Assembly (NCBI GenBank): GCA_002718935.1
Contig: PBFV01000048.1
Coordinates: 6,466 to 15,209 of the forward strand
DNA: 8,744 bases
DNA from: Verrucomicrobiales bacterium
GTDB taxonomy: Bacteria > Verrucomicrobiota > Verrucomicrobiia > Limisphaerales > UBA1100
Direction: 5' to 3'
Shown here: positions 1-5,943 of the stretch, in pieces
How the letters are laid out: every line of letters starts with the position of its first letter
How positions within the stretch are numbered: position 1 is the stretch's first letter
Program-made: the position numbers and the translations under genes
Notes under the pieces: model-generated
What the model saw: the letters and a program-made list of their open reading frames with translations, nothing else
Database searches by the model: none
Told to the model about the DNA's origin: nothing

Positions 1-904
1 TTTTATCCGTCCACTCCACGCGAATGGCACCCCGCACGATGTGGCGCGTCTGGCTCGGTTCATGCAGCAAATGCCCCACCGCCTTGAACACGCTGGCCGG
101 TTGCCGGTCCTCCGTGCCCGGCTCGTACTTGGCCTGATGCCATTCAGTCTCGATCAACTGCAGCTGCCCATCGCGCCAGCCCTTGATGAGCGCCAAATAT
201 TCGTCCCGACTGAGCGTGCGGCCCGGCGCCCCCATCTCGCGCACCTTGATCCCGTACTCCATCTCGGATACGTCACCCAGCTCGCCGAGCTTCAGGTTGT
301 TGAAGAGAAACTGCTCCAGCGGCTTCCAGTCGTGCTTGGCGGCGCGCAAATCATCCCATAGCCGCACAAACGTGCTTTCGCGTTCCTGCGATTCCACCTC
401 CGGTTTCCACACCGTGGCATCCACTTCCGCCCGCTTGGCCAGGCCCGCGGCCACCGCATCCTTGTACGCCTGCGTTTCCTCCATAGTTTCGGACACCACC
501 TTGCCCGCATCATAAACCGTGATGGTGCGCGCGTAACCGTTATCCGAAAGCTCTTCCCACCGGCCATCCCGCTGCCCATTAACCCCCTGCCCCGTGCTTT
601 TCACGCGCCCGTCCTCAAAGAACGTCTTCATCGGTCCGTGGTTCACCCCATCCTTGATGGTCGATTCCTGGCGCAGTTTGCCATTGGGCCAAAACTCATG
701 CAGCAAACCCGTGAACAACTCCCCGGTGGCCTTCACCTTCACCTTGCCACTGGACACATCGGCATCATCAATGCCCAACACTCCGGCCGCGGGGGGGGGC
801 GGCTTGGGAGCGGGCTTCGGCGCGGGCGCTTCCTTTCGGCCGCAGCCAATCCACAACAAGCCGGTCAGGGCCATTACCGTGCACAGGAAAAACAGGCGGT
901 TCAT
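1..904 (-). CDS. MORN_2-repeat lipoprotein, 3' end outside window
   Basis: The frame is open from the ATG at 904-902 to the left edge, about 301 codons with no stop, so the C-terminus is missing. The protein begins MNRLFFLCTVMALTGLLWIGC, a hydrophobic signal ending in a Cys, so it is probably a lipoprotein; Trp at lipobox position -3 is atypical. A Lys/Pro/Ala-rich linker (residues about 22-38) follows. Residues about 58-115 carry repeats of the FWPNGKLRQES..KDGVNHGPMKTFFEDGRVKS kind, typical of MORN_2/YwqK-like modules, which are thought to be binding or structural scaffolds at the envelope. The rest (about 120-301) is hydrophilic and I do not recognise it. It lies 60 nt after the hydrolase stop on the same strand, so it may be the last gene seen of that operon. 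A 9-nt C run (coding strand, 799-791) encodes part of the Pro linker. The role is unknown. Confidence 0.75.
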   Translation of the reverse strand, partial: MNRLFFLCTVMALTGLLWIGCGRKEAPAPKPAPKPPPPAAGVLGIDDADVSSGKVKVKATGELFTGLLHEFWPNGKLRQESTIKDGVNHGPMKTFFEDGRVKSTGQGVNGQRDGRWEELSDNGYARTITVYDAGKVVSETMEETQAYKDAVAAGLAKRAEVDATVWKPEVESQERESTFVRLWDDLRAAKHDWKPLEQFLFNNLKLGELGDVSEMEYGIKVREMGAPGRTLSRDEYLALIKGWRDGQLQLIETEWHQAKYEPGTEDRQPASVFKAVGHLLHEPSQTRHIVRGAIRVEWTDK

Positions 905-964
905 CCGCGGAGTATGGCGCGGGGGGCACCCCGTTTCAATGAAAATGGCGGACGCGAAGGCGGC

Positions 965-1774
965 CTATTCGGTGGTGGCTTGCTCGGGGTCTTCCTCCAC
1001 GAACTTGATCTCCAGCCCAGGCATCACCTTCGGCATCAGCCAGTCGCTCACCTTGGTGACCATGGCCGGCAGTGCCTCGGCGCATTCCTCGGGATCAAAC
1101 ACATGATCGCAGCCCTCGATGACGAACAGCTCGGTCGAATCAGCATTGGCGTGCTCCATGATCTCCTGCGACTCGCCGATGGGCACCACGTCATCCGCCG
1201 TGCCGTGCACCAGCAGCCACGGCACGGGCACACTGGCGACCAGGCCAATGACTGTGCTAATGTGGTTCATGTCGTCCACAAAATGCTGCGAGAGCGGGCA
1301 ATCTTCCTTGCCCCACATGAAGCCGGTGCCGGGGGTTTCCTCGCCGAATTCCACCTCGGCAAATTTTTTCGTGTGCACCATGCCCGCCAGCGACACCAGC
1401 AGCTCAATGCGGTCATCCATCACCGCGCGTTTCACGCCCACCGCGCCGCCCATGCTGTGCCCCACGTACACGATCCGCCGGCCGGCCCCGTGCACCGCGT
1501 CAATCACCGCGCCCAGATCCTCCACCTCCTTGCTGATGCACGAATCCTCAAAGCGCCCTTCGGAGTCGCCATTGCCGGAGAAGGAAAACCGCAGCGCCGG
1601 AATGCCCGCCTTGGCGAGGCACATCCCGAGGGTCTCGATAAATTGCCGGTCCTTATTGGCCGTCACGCCGTGGCCAATGATCACCGTGAAGGGGCTGTTG
1701 CTGTCAGCCGGGTGAAAGGTGTAGTCGAGCCGTTCGCCTTGGGCGTTGCGAATCTCCGCGTCCATGCGGCGCAT
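965..1774 (-). CDS. alpha/beta hydrolase (S33/feruloyl-esterase-like)
   Basis: A complete 269-aa cytoplasmic-looking serine hydrolase with no signal peptide. Visible landmarks: the oxyanion-loop type GHGVTANKD at 34-42; RFSFSGNGDSEG at 62-73, as in esterases of the Est1E/cinnamoyl-esterase type; the nucleophile elbow GHSMGG at 105-110 with Ser107; HGTADDVVP at 190-198 carrying the acidic residue (Asp194 or Asp195); and CDH at 222-224 with catalytic His224. The full Ser-Asp-His triad implies an active esterase, thioesterase or peptidase, but the substrate cannot be told from sequence. The ATG at 1774 lies 8 nt after the methyltransferase stop, so the two are probably co-transcribed; a second in-frame ATG (Met4) is possible and no clear Shine-Dalgarno decides between them. 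The C-terminal tail (about 253-269) is acidic and looks disordered. Confidence 0.88.
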   Translation of the reverse strand: MRRMDAEIRNAQGERLDYTFHPADSNSPFTVIIGHGVTANKDRQFIETLGMCLAKAGIPALRFSFSGNGDSEGRFEDSCISKEVEDLGAVIDAVHGAGRRIVYVGHSMGGAVGVKRAVMDDRIELLVSLAGMVHTKKFAEVEFGEETPGTGFMWGKEDCPLSQHFVDDMNHISTVIGLVASVPVPWLLVHGTADDVVPIGESQEIMEHANADSTELFVIEGCDHVFDPEECAEALPAMVTKVSDWLMPKVMPGLEIKFVEEDPEQATTE

Positions 1775-1782
1775 GGCCTAGC

Positions 1783-2535
1783 CTATTTTGGGCTGTTTTG
1801 CGAGTTTTTTTGCGGAAAAATCCATTGGCTCGCCCGCATGAAGCCGGCATTGCGATCCGCCCACGCCGCGCATTGCCCGCCTTGAACCGCCATTTCCGCT
1901 TCCCAATCCGGCAGTTCCCGCGCGCGCAAAGCCGTCGCGTGCCGGAAGAAAAAATACATCGCCCGCAGCCAGACCCGCGCCCGCCATGCCGCCCAGCCAC
2001 CGGCAGGCTGCCGAAACTCCGCCACCAACCACTGCCCGCCCGGCCGCAACGCCACCGCCACACGCGGCATCCAGCCCGCCAAGTCTTCGCGCGGAAAACA
2101 ATCCAGAAAAAAACAGGTGACCACCGTATCATACCCGGCCACCGGCAATTCATGCCCGAGCGCATCGGCCTGAATGAAATTCACCCGAGCCCCCGCTTCG
2201 CCCTGCGGCAACCGTGCCCGGGCCTGTTCGATCATCGCCGCACTGCCTTCCACGCAATCCACCCGCACCCCCGGCCAACGCCGCACCAACGCCGCCACTA
2301 ACCGGCCATCCCCTTCGCCGAACGTCAGTATCCGCCGCGCCCCGCCCAGCCACGGCAGCAAATCCAACCGGCACCCCTCCAGCGCCCGCCCGAAGGCCAG
2401 GTATTCCAGCCACCGGTAAGGCCGCGCCAATTTGTCGAACGCGCTGCCGGCCACCGGCTGATCTGCCCATAGCACTGGGTCAGCCGATGACGCGCCGACC
2501 GCACAGTTTGCCGTGGATGGAATCGTGGAGTTCAA
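1783..2535 (-). CDS. class I SAM-dependent methyltransferase, TTG start
   Basis: I read 250 aa from the TTG at 2535-2533. The Rossmann-fold motif I is ILTFGEGDGRLVAAL (69-83, GxGxG SAM loop), followed by the acidic strand VDCVEGSAAMIEQAR (92-106), the IQADAL adenine-site segment (121-126), and the YDTVVTCFFLDCFP motif IV region (135-148). An N-terminal helix region with FDKLARPYRWLEYLAFG (33-49) resembles UbiE-like and related small-molecule methyltransferases. The substrate is unknown. The TTG overlaps the stop of the upstream membrane-protein gene as TTGA, which suggests translational coupling and is why I prefer it. The frame stays open back to 3039, but that part is antisense-like shadow of the UbiA-like gene. 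A GTG at 2475 is the main alternative start and would still keep the whole SAM domain. Confidence 0.82.
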   Translation of the reverse strand: MNSTIPSTANCAVGASSADPVLWADQPVAGSAFDKLARPYRWLEYLAFGRALEGCRLDLLPWLGGARRILTFGEGDGRLVAALVRRWPGVRVDCVEGSAAMIEQARARLPQGEAGARVNFIQADALGHELPVAGYDTVVTCFFLDCFPREDLAGWMPRVAVALRPGGQWLVAEFRQPAGGWAAWRARVWLRAMYFFFRHATALRARELPDWEAEMAVQGGQCAAWADRNAGFMRASQWIFPQKNSQNSPK

Positions 2536-3386
2536 AACAAAATCAAGACCGGCAGCAACAGGACCGCATCCGCCCACACCCGGCGCGCTTCCGGATCCAT
2601 TCCCGGCGCTCGCCGCGCCAGCTCCAGCAAAGCCACCGCGCAGGCTGCCAGGGCCATCGCCAAAGGTAGCATCTCCTCCGCCAACACCGCCGCCGTCCCC
2701 GCCAAGGTCGGCGGGGCCGTCGCCAGCCACGGCAATGCCCCTTCCAGCCCCGGCCAACGCCGCGCCATCGAGGGTTGCCCCATCGCCGCATCCCGCGCCC
2801 GATCCCATCCCGCAATCAACAGGCAATTGATCCCGCACAGAACCGCCCAAGCCATCCCCAGTAATAGCAACGGCCACGACCATGGCGCCTGGATCATTAC
2901 AAAAAATAAAGTGCCCACCGCAAAGCCCGCCCCGGCCATCAGCTCCTTCCCCTGCCCCGCCACGCCGCGCAGGGCCCGGTGATGTTGCAGCAGAAAGTAA
3001 CCGCCCACCACGGCCGCCAACACCAATCCCGCCAGCCATTCATTCGCCGGCAGACGCACCGCCAAGGTCATCGCAGCCAACAAGGCGCCCAGCCAAAGGG
3101 CTCCCAGCCATCGCCCGTTCACGCGCGCAAACTCGTGCCGTGCGGACTCCACCGGTCCCTTCAGCCGCCGCGCATCCAGCAGCCGGTCCCCGCAATACGC
3201 CAGCCACGCGCACAACCCGAGCAGCACCGGCCGTTCCCAGCCCAGCTCCACCCCGGCCACCCGCGCAAACGCGCAAAGCCCCGCCACCGCCACCAACGGC
3301 GCGTCCAGACTCAACACATTCGCCCATAACCACCACGGCAAAGCCCGCGGTGATTCGAAGGTGATGGAAGTAGCCACCGGTTTCAT
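2532..3386 (-). CDS. UbiA-like integral membrane prenyltransferase homologue
   Basis: A complete 284-aa hydrophobic protein with about eight or nine membrane segments. Two short polar motifs match the UbiA prenyltransferase superfamily: DRLLD (Asp67, Asp71) after the second segment, followed by RHEFAR in the loop, and DRARDAAMG (Asp195, Asp199) after a later segment starting with NCLLIAG. Paired DxxxD motifs bind Mg-diphosphate in this family. The Asn normally four residues before the first Asp is Ala here, so the protein is a divergent branch, not canonical UbiA or MenA, and activity is uncertain. UbiA enzymes transfer isoprenyl groups to aromatic or other acceptors in the inner membrane. 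The 4-nt overlap with a methyltransferase gene suggests that the two modify the same lipid-like product; that is inference. The ATG at 3386 is the first in the frame; upstream I see no strong promoter. Confidence 0.68.
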   Translation of the reverse strand: MKPVATSITFESPRALPWWLWANVLSLDAPLVAVAGLCAFARVAGVELGWERPVLLGLCAWLAYCGDRLLDARRLKGPVESARHEFARVNGRWLGALWLGALLAAMTLAVRLPANEWLAGLVLAAVVGGYFLLQHHRALRGVAGQGKELMAGAGFAVGTLFFVMIQAPWSWPLLLLGMAWAVLCGINCLLIAGWDRARDAAMGQPSMARRWPGLEGALPWLATAPPTLAGTAAVLAEEMLPLAMALAACAVALLELARRAPGMDPEARRVWADAVLLLPVLILF

Positions 3387-3410
3387 CGGCCGCGCAGAAT
3401 GATCAATTCA

Positions 3411-3450
3411 CAAAAAAAAGGAAGCCAACAGCTACGGGAGATTCACCGAA
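3411..3450 (-). terminator. possible weak terminator after small lipoproteins
   Basis: On the minus strand a short AGC-TGTTG-GCT hairpin is followed by TTCC and a run of nine T (3411-3419 on the plus strand reads as A). It lies downstream of the two small lipoprotein genes and just before the ATG of the UbiA-like gene. The stem is only about three bp, so the call rests mostly on the T run and is weak. Confidence 0.2.
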
Positions 3451-3543
3451 AAGCGTCACATCGATAGTTGTATGGAAAATGAAGGGGGAATCGCCGCCGG
3501 TTTTTGTGATTTGGATTTTGTTAAGCGATTGGAGGAAGAAGAA

Positions 3544-3708
3544 TTAATTTCTTCGATTGGGGAAATAATTGTAAGGGAAAGGACGGGCATTGAGATCTAC
3601 ATTGTGATTCTGCCAATGATCCTTAACCGATGAACCCCCGTCATAAACCCTTGTGCATTCGCAACCCATGACAAAAAAACTAGCAATGAGAATGATCAGT
3701 TTTTTCAT
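3544..3708 (-). CDS. small lipoprotein, 54 aa (paralogue B)
   Basis: A 54-aa reading frame: MKKLIILIASFFVMGCECTR followed by a polar tail ending in PYNYFPNRRN. The N-terminus is a textbook lipoprotein signal: KK, a hydrophobic core, and lipobox VMGC with Cys16 as the lipidation site. The best support is its neighbour. The next gene upstream on the same strand (3741-3968) has a matching signal and the same post-lipobox CECT, and both are followed by short Asn/Pro/Arg/Phe-rich tails. The ATG lies 32 nt after the neighbour's stop, with a modest AAGG about 9 nt before it, so the two form a small operon. I recognise no family and propose no function beyond attachment to the inner or outer membrane. 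A 53-codon frame on the opposite strand overlaps it, but it has no comparable support. Confidence 0.6.
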   Translation of the reverse strand: MKKLIILIASFFVMGCECTRVYDGGSSVKDHWQNHNVDLNARPFPYNYFPNRRN

Positions 3709-3968
3709 TTATAGGGCCTTCGTTAAGGATTAAGAATTATTTAATTTCCATCCAGATCCGGCGGTATAAATCCATCCGGAAAAGGTTCCAATGGGAAAGG
3801 GGCAAACGCTGGATGGCGCCGGGGAAAACGGTTGTGTGGGTTGGGAATAAGCGGCTGGGCCGCCCACGGCACCGAATTTTTATCAACCGATACATTACCG
3901 TTATGATCCCCTGTGCATTCGCAACCAACAACAAACAAGCATGCAATGAGTGTCATTAGTTTTTTCAT
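3639..3968. repeat. imperfect tandem duplication of a lipoprotein 5' region
   Basis: Bases 3639-3708 and 3899-3968 (read on the minus strand from each ATG) are clearly related: about four in five positions match over the first 60 nt by eye, with exact stretches such as GGTTGCGAATGCACA and CTCATTGC. Similarity fades after about codon 22. The unit spacing is 260 bp, consistent with a whole-gene duplication whose signal peptides stayed conserved while the mature parts diverged. Confidence 0.75.
3741..3968 (-). CDS. small lipoprotein, 75 aa (paralogue A)
   Basis: The predicted 75-aa protein begins MKKLMTLIACLFVVGCECTG. The lipobox VVGC puts the lipidated Cys at residue 16, as in its 54-aa neighbour. 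The mature part is about 60 aa, rich in Pro, Phe, Asn and His (NPHNRFPRRHPAFAPFPLEP), and looks unstructured. I chose the ATG at 3968 over the upstream in-frame ATG at 3998 because it gives a standard KK-hydrophobic-lipobox signal and aligns residue for residue with the paralogue. There is no obvious Shine-Dalgarno. A long AT-rich leader lies upstream, with a perfect TATAAT on the minus strand (4132-4137). No family is recognised; it could be a small envelope anchor protein or an entericidin-like peptide, but nothing in the sequence decides this. Confidence 0.65.
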   Translation of the reverse strand: MKKLMTLIACLFVVGCECTGDHNGNVSVDKNSVPWAAQPLIPNPHNRFPRRHPAFAPFPLEPFPDGFIPPDLDGN

Positions 3969-4265
3969 TTTGGCTTTTTGGGGTTCAAAAATTTTCAATC
4001 AGTAACGCCGTCCATAATTTCAAATTACAATTTGTACTTTTTCAATATTTTTTAACAAAAATACCACCTTTAATGAGCTTGCTGCACGGCCAAAAGAATT
4101 TACCGTTACTCCATGAGTCCTTCGCGTCGTGATTATATAAAAACCTCCACCGCGGCGCATCATGGAAAATTTGTTTAACAAAACGCTGCCCTAATGGGAG
4201 AAGCCACCTCGCCAAATCCATTCTGTCATAAACCCGAATCCCACGTAACACTCGGTGAATCTGGC
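3969..4265. other. AT-rich intergenic stretch, no convincing gene
   Basis: This stretch lies between the small lipoprotein start and the minus-strand terminator. It is AT-rich compared with the flanking genes. A minus-strand frame of 91 codons (4042-4317) crosses it, but its first codons run through the terminator hairpin and its product resembles nothing I know. On the minus strand a perfect TATAAT at 4137-4132 could be a -10 box for the lipoprotein pair, giving a leader of about 160 nt, but I see no matching -35. Confidence 0.5.
4132..4160 (-). promoter_or_regulatory. possible promoter for small lipoprotein pair
   Basis: The minus strand carries a perfect TATAAT (4137-4132) inside TTTTATATAATCACG, in the leader of the two small lipoprotein genes. 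At a 17-nt spacing the -35 position reads only ATGCGC, a poor match, so the site is weak or depends on another factor. AT richness alone could produce the hexamer. Confidence 0.22.
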
Positions 4266-4299
4266 CATAAAAAAGAGACGCCCCCCGAAGGGGACGCCC
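4266..4299 (-). terminator. strong intrinsic terminator with UUCG tetraloop
   Basis: Read on the minus strand, the sequence forms a ten-bp stem (GGGCGUCCCC against GGGGGCGUCU, with a few G-U pairs) closed by a UUCG tetraloop and followed by C and six U. This is a classical Rho-independent terminator. No protein gene on the minus strand ends just before it (the region to 4480 holds no convincing minus-strand CDS), so it must end either a short untranslated transcript or an attenuated leader of the lipoprotein operon. Confidence 0.72.
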
Positions 4300-4410
4300 G
4301 TTACTAACACAACCCATGATCCCGGAGCTCTAGATCGGGCTCACGAAAGAGGCAGAACCTCCTCTCCTACTTAACGGTTTGGAGGCTACTTTTCTTCATT
4401 TTTTTTGAAA
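4266..4410 (-). ncRNA. candidate small structured RNA or attenuator leader
   Basis: Upstream of the UUCG terminator on the minus strand lie further inverted repeats: GAGGAGG-UUCUG-CCUCUUU (seven bp with G-U pairs, about 4346-4364) and a GAGC/GCUC or CCCG/CGGG hairpin around 4321-4342. A ten-codon reading frame, MKKSSLQTVK, starts near 4399 and stops directly before the first hairpin (stop, then GAGAGGAGG). The arrangement of a short peptide, alternative hairpins and a terminator could be a leader/attenuator or a free small RNA. I do not recognise a known RNA family, and the promoter is not evident. Confidence 0.25.
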
Positions 4411-4415
4411 AAATG
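4397..4415. repeat. AT-rich perfect inverted repeat
   Basis: CATTTTTT-TTG-AAAAAATG is a perfect eight-bp inverted repeat with a three-nt loop, 65 bp before the DUF1501 start. It could be a protein-binding site or part of the structured leader on either strand; no specific regulator can be named. Confidence 0.4.
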
Positions 4416-4446
4416 GTGAATGCTTTTCCTTAAAACACCTCAGTTA

Positions 4447-4473
4447 TTGCAGAAAAATGTAGTTACTGATAAC
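4447..4473 (+). promoter_or_regulatory. possible promoter of DUF1501 gene
   Basis: TTGCAG (4447-4452) lies 15 nt before TGATAAC, with GATAAC at 4468-4473. If used, the start of transcription would fall within a few bases of the ATG at 4481, giving a leaderless or nearly leaderless mRNA. That would fit the absence of a Shine-Dalgarno sequence, but the -10 match is partial and the spacing is short. Confidence 0.22.
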
Positions 4474-4480
4474 GTTCCTC

Positions 4481-5836
4481 ATGCTGAAAATTCTCAGCAA
4501 GGGCAGCAACCGCCGATTTTGTGACGGGCTCAAGCGGCGTTCTTTTTTACAAATCGGCGGGCTCGCAATGGGAGGGTTGTCGCTACCGAAAATTCTCGCG
4601 CTGGAAAACACTGTGCCCAAGACCGTAAAGAGCGGCGGTCTCGGACATAAGGCCGTAATCATGATTTACATGCCAGGCGGGCCGCCGCATCAGGACATGT
4701 ACGACCTCAAGATGGAGGCGCCACGCGAGATTCGCGGCGAGTTCAATCCCATCAAGACCAAGGTGCCCGGCATTGAGGTTTGCGAATTGCTACCGCGCCT
4801 AGCTGGCAACATGGACAAGCTGATCCCCATTCGCTCCATCGTCGGCGCCAAGGATCGGCATGAGTCTTTCCAGTGCCTCACCGGCCGGCTCAATGAACGG
4901 CAACCCGCCGGGCGTTGGCCGGAGATGGGTTCGGCACTCAGCGAAACCCAAGGCAGCACCTCGCCCGGCATGCCGCCTTTTGTGGCGCTCTCGCCGCGCA
5001 TGCAGCATCGGCCGTACAACAACGGCAAGCCCGGCTTCCTCGGCGGCGCCCACGCGCCCTTCAAGCCGATGGATGACGGCAAGGATGACCTGAAGCTGAA
5101 CGGCATTTCGCTCGATCAATTCAATGACCGCGGCAAACTGCTGCGCGGCTTCGACCAGTTCCGCCGCGATGTGGACAACAGCAAAACCATGGAGGGCCTC
5201 GATGCCTTTACCCAGCAGGCGTACGGCATTCTCACCAGCAGTCAGCTTTCCACAGCGCTGGATTTGGATCAGGAAGATCCAAAGGTGCGCGCGCGTTACG
5301 GCAAAGGCACCGGCAAACATCAGGGCGACGGCGCCCCGCGCTTGAACGAGCAATTTCTTTTGGCCCGCCGGCTGGTCGAGGCCGGCGTGCGTTGCGTGAC
5401 CCTCAGCTACAGTTTCTGGGATTGGCACGGCAGCAATTTCAAACATGCTCGAACCAACCTGCCGGACTTCGACCGCGCCATGGCTTCGCTGGTGGAGGAT
5501 CTGCACGACCGCGGATTGAACGAGGACGTCACCGTCATTGCCTGGGGCGAATTCGGCCGCACCCCGCGCATTAACAAAAACGCCGGGCGCGACCATTGGC
5601 CGCGTGTCAGCAGCGCCCTGCTCGCCGGCGGCGGCATGCGCACCGGTCAGGTCATCGGCAGCACCACCAAGGACGGAGGCGAAGCCAAGGATCGGCCCGT
5701 GCACTTTCAGGAAGTCTTTGCCACGCTCTACCACAACCTCGGCATCGATACCGCGACCACCACCGTGGACGACCTCTCCGGCCGGCCCCGGTATCTCGTT
5801 AAGCCGGGCTTTCAGCCGTTGCGCGAGGTGATCTGA
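4481..5836 (+). CDS. Tat-exported DUF1501 protein
   Basis: A complete 451-aa protein of the DUF1501 family, an alkaline-phosphatase/sulfatase-fold group abundant in Planctomycetota and Verrucomicrobiota. KRRSFLQIGGLAMGGLSL (18-35) is a twin-arginine signal (Arg19-Arg20), so the folded protein is exported. Family landmarks: MPGGPPHQDMYDLK (64-77), where His70 and Asp72/Asp75 lie in the metal-site region; DRHES (125-129); FWDWHG (312-317); the hallmark WGEFGRTP (355-362); and GRDHWP (369-374). Length and motif order are normal. Members are usually paired with a DUF1549/DUF1553 cytochrome-c protein; neither neighbour is one, so this is a stand-alone copy. The biochemical activity of the family is not established. 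The ATG at 4481 is preceded in frame by a TAG at 4460, and no Shine-Dalgarno is seen. Confidence 0.95.
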   Translation: MLKILSKGSNRRFCDGLKRRSFLQIGGLAMGGLSLPKILALENTVPKTVKSGGLGHKAVIMIYMPGGPPHQDMYDLKMEAPREIRGEFNPIKTKVPGIEVCELLPRLAGNMDKLIPIRSIVGAKDRHESFQCLTGRLNERQPAGRWPEMGSALSETQGSTSPGMPPFVALSPRMQHRPYNNGKPGFLGGAHAPFKPMDDGKDDLKLNGISLDQFNDRGKLLRGFDQFRRDVDNSKTMEGLDAFTQQAYGILTSSQLSTALDLDQEDPKVRARYGKGTGKHQGDGAPRLNEQFLLARRLVEAGVRCVTLSYSFWDWHGSNFKHARTNLPDFDRAMASLVEDLHDRGLNEDVTVIAWGEFGRTPRINKNAGRDHWPRVSSALLAGGGMRTGQVIGSTTKDGGEAKDRPVHFQEVFATLYHNLGIDTATTTVDDLSGRPRYLVKPGFQPLREVI

Positions 5837-5943
5837 TGAGCCGGAAGGCGCCGCCTGCTGAGCGCTGTAAAGTGACCGACCGCATGAAAACCGAGGGTGA
5901 GGCCTATAGTGAAATTTCGTGGAGCTGTTCGCTCAGGTGCAAG

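Noticed and set aside
638..1885. 415-codon plus-strand frame
   Set aside because: It lies wholly opposite the lipoprotein and hydrolase genes, is rich in His/Arg/Ala as expected of an antisense frame in GC-rich DNA, and shows no family motif.
2536..3039. 168-codon N-terminal extension of the methyltransferase frame
   Set aside because: This part is Gly/Ala-rich shadow translation of the UbiA-like gene in another frame; the TTG overlapping the upstream stop gives a normal-length methyltransferase.
3472..3633. 53-codon plus-strand frame (MENEGGIAAGFCDLDF...)
   Set aside because: It overlaps the 54-aa lipoprotein on the other strand, which has paralogue support; this frame has neither homologue nor ribosome-binding site.
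4042..4317. 91-codon minus-strand frame
   Set aside because: Its first codons pass through the UUCG terminator, no known motif is present, and no start signal is seen.
4799..5734. 311-codon minus-strand frame
   Set aside because: It is fully opposite the well-supported DUF1501 gene and lacks recognisable domains.
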